Below are positions 5,007 to 5,770 of a stretch of DNA of 5,770 nucleotides, one piece after another (the stretch's first letter is position 1; every line of letters begins with the position of its first letter). The position numbers were made by a program, and so were the translations under genes. The notes below the pieces were generated by a model, which was not told the origin of the DNA, searched no databases, and was given only the letters and a program-made list of their open reading frames with translations. The stretch comes from Anaerolineales bacterium (GTDB lineage Bacteria > Chloroflexota > Anaerolineae > Anaerolineales > Villigracilaceae). Location of the stretch: contig JANTFU010000161.1 in NCBI GenBank assembly GCA_024763295.1, forward strand, positions 1 to 5,770. The letters run 5' to 3'.

Positions 5007-5770
5007 TTATTCGTCATAAAAGATCACGATGGGGATTTTGTAAATTCTTAAATCGCCGTCTTCGTAGACCAACTCACTCGCTTTCAAATCGACACGGTCG
5101 CGCGTGCCGCTGTGCAGGGTATCGGCAAGATTCGTGTCTGGCAGAAACAAAATCACATAAAGAGATGTGAACTGATTATTCGCCGGGCGAGTTTGTTCGA
5201 GCGAAATGCCATGATATTCGGCATAGTATTGCATTTGGGGTGTGTACTCAGCATAGGTCTGGATTGCATCTGCGGATGTTAAGCGGGGCTGCAAATAGAG
5301 CAATCCGCGTTCGAGACTCGAAGGCTCACCAAGCATTTGACGGATGTCCATGCTTGGGGTTTGCAACCAAGTAAAGGTCAGGGACGCAACGAGCAAGAGA
5401 ATCGCGCTCACGCCGGTGTGTATCCAAATTCCTTTTTTCTTGAAAATCAATTTGAGCAGATAAACGATCCCCGCCGCGACGAAACTGAAGTAAACCGGCG
5501 CAAAAAAGAACCAAACGCGCCGCCATCCAACGGAGTGTTGCAGAAAAATAATGCCGAGAAAGGTGAGTAGGCTAACCCAGAAAAAATCAGTATATTCACG
5601 CTCGACGAATACACGATATAAGAGGGCGAAGCCAACGAAGAATAAACTGAGTTGAACAAAAAGAGTAGGCATACCAGTTTGCCATTCCGTCTGAGTGTTG
5701 ACGCTGCGTGAATGAATGGCATCTTGCAGCAACCCAAGGTTGGCTTCTTTTTGTTTTTGCACCACAGGGT
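5007..5770 (-). CDS. Polytopic membrane protein, C-terminal part; possible GT39/ArnT-like glycosyltransferase (partial)
   Basis: The frame is open from the right edge to a TAA at 5009-5007, about 253 residues. The first possible start (GTG at 5765) has no ribosome site in view and the frame stays open upstream of it, so the N-terminus is almost certainly outside the window. Four hydrophobic segments are visible (FVQLSLFFVGFALLYRVF, FFWVSLLTFLGIIFLQHS, WFFFAPVYFSFVAAGIVYLL, and SAILLLVASLTFTWL), joined by short charged loops. A soluble C-terminal domain of about 110 residues follows, with several Tyr and Asp. Multi-helix membrane half plus extracytoplasmic C-terminal domain is the layout of the lipid-linked sugar transferases (GT39, GT83). 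The catalytic Asp motifs of those families sit near the N-terminus and are not in view, so the family is a guess. Opposite orientation and a shared terminator separate it from the respiratory genes. Confidence 0.65.
   Translation of the reverse strand, partial: PVVQKQKEANLGLLQDAIHSRSVNTQTEWQTGMPTLFVQLSLFFVGFALLYRVFVEREYTDFFWVSLLTFLGIIFLQHSVGWRRVWFFFAPVYFSFVAAGIVYLLKLIFKKKGIWIHTGVSAILLLVASLTFTWLQTPSMDIRQMLGEPSSLERGLLYLQPRLTSADAIQTYAEYTPQMQYYAEYHGISLEQTRPANNQFTSLYVILFLPDTNLADTLHSGTRDRVDLKASELVYEDGDLRIYKIPIVIFYDE

Overview
The window reads as a chromosomal respiratory-chain locus from a bacterium with moderate GC content. The best guess is a member of the Chloroflexota, class Anaerolineae. That guess rests on three things recalled from the lineage, not computed: a Cys-anchored lipoprotein with a Thr/Pro-rich linker and an NBR1-type Ig-like domain, a fused b6/subunit-IV cytochrome b of the menaquinol type, and spacers filled with small palindromic repeats (CGTA/TACG units and a TCATTGCGAGG...GCAATCTCC element). 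The taxonomic call is an inference.

Layout. Positions 1-623 (minus strand) hold the N-terminal part of the lipoprotein, which runs off the left edge. A divergent promoter region follows (624-799). Four plus-strand genes come next: a secreted two-repeat OB-fold-like protein (800-1672), cytochrome b (1770-3146), a Rieske 2Fe-2S protein (3278-3760) and a membrane-anchored triheme cytochrome c (3890-4960). A strong hairpin at 4974-5001 ends this group and is shared with a convergent minus-strand gene (5007-5770). That last gene is the C-terminal part of a polytopic membrane protein, possibly a GT39/ArnT-like glycosyltransferase, and it runs off the right edge.

How the genes work together. Cytochrome b, Rieske and the triheme cytochrome form a plausible complete quinol:electron-acceptor oxidoreductase (a bc-type complex III). 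Menaquinol would be oxidised at the outer face by cytochrome b and Rieske, and electrons would leave through the triheme protein, which takes the place of cytochrome c1 or f. Three details suggest a low-potential (menaquinone) variant: the PEWY motif reads AAWY, the Rieske position usually held by Tyr after CHGS is Phe, and there is no cysteine in the N-terminal part of cytochrome b for a covalent heme ci. The OB-like protein just upstream may be an accessory periplasmic factor, but its role is unknown.

The most unusual architecture is in the spacers. Each of the three gaps in the cluster (97-131 nt) carries a different dyad-symmetric element directly upstream of a ribosome binding site. No CRISPR array, tRNA, rRNA, transposase or defence system was seen. 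No gene-free stretch exceeds 300 bases.
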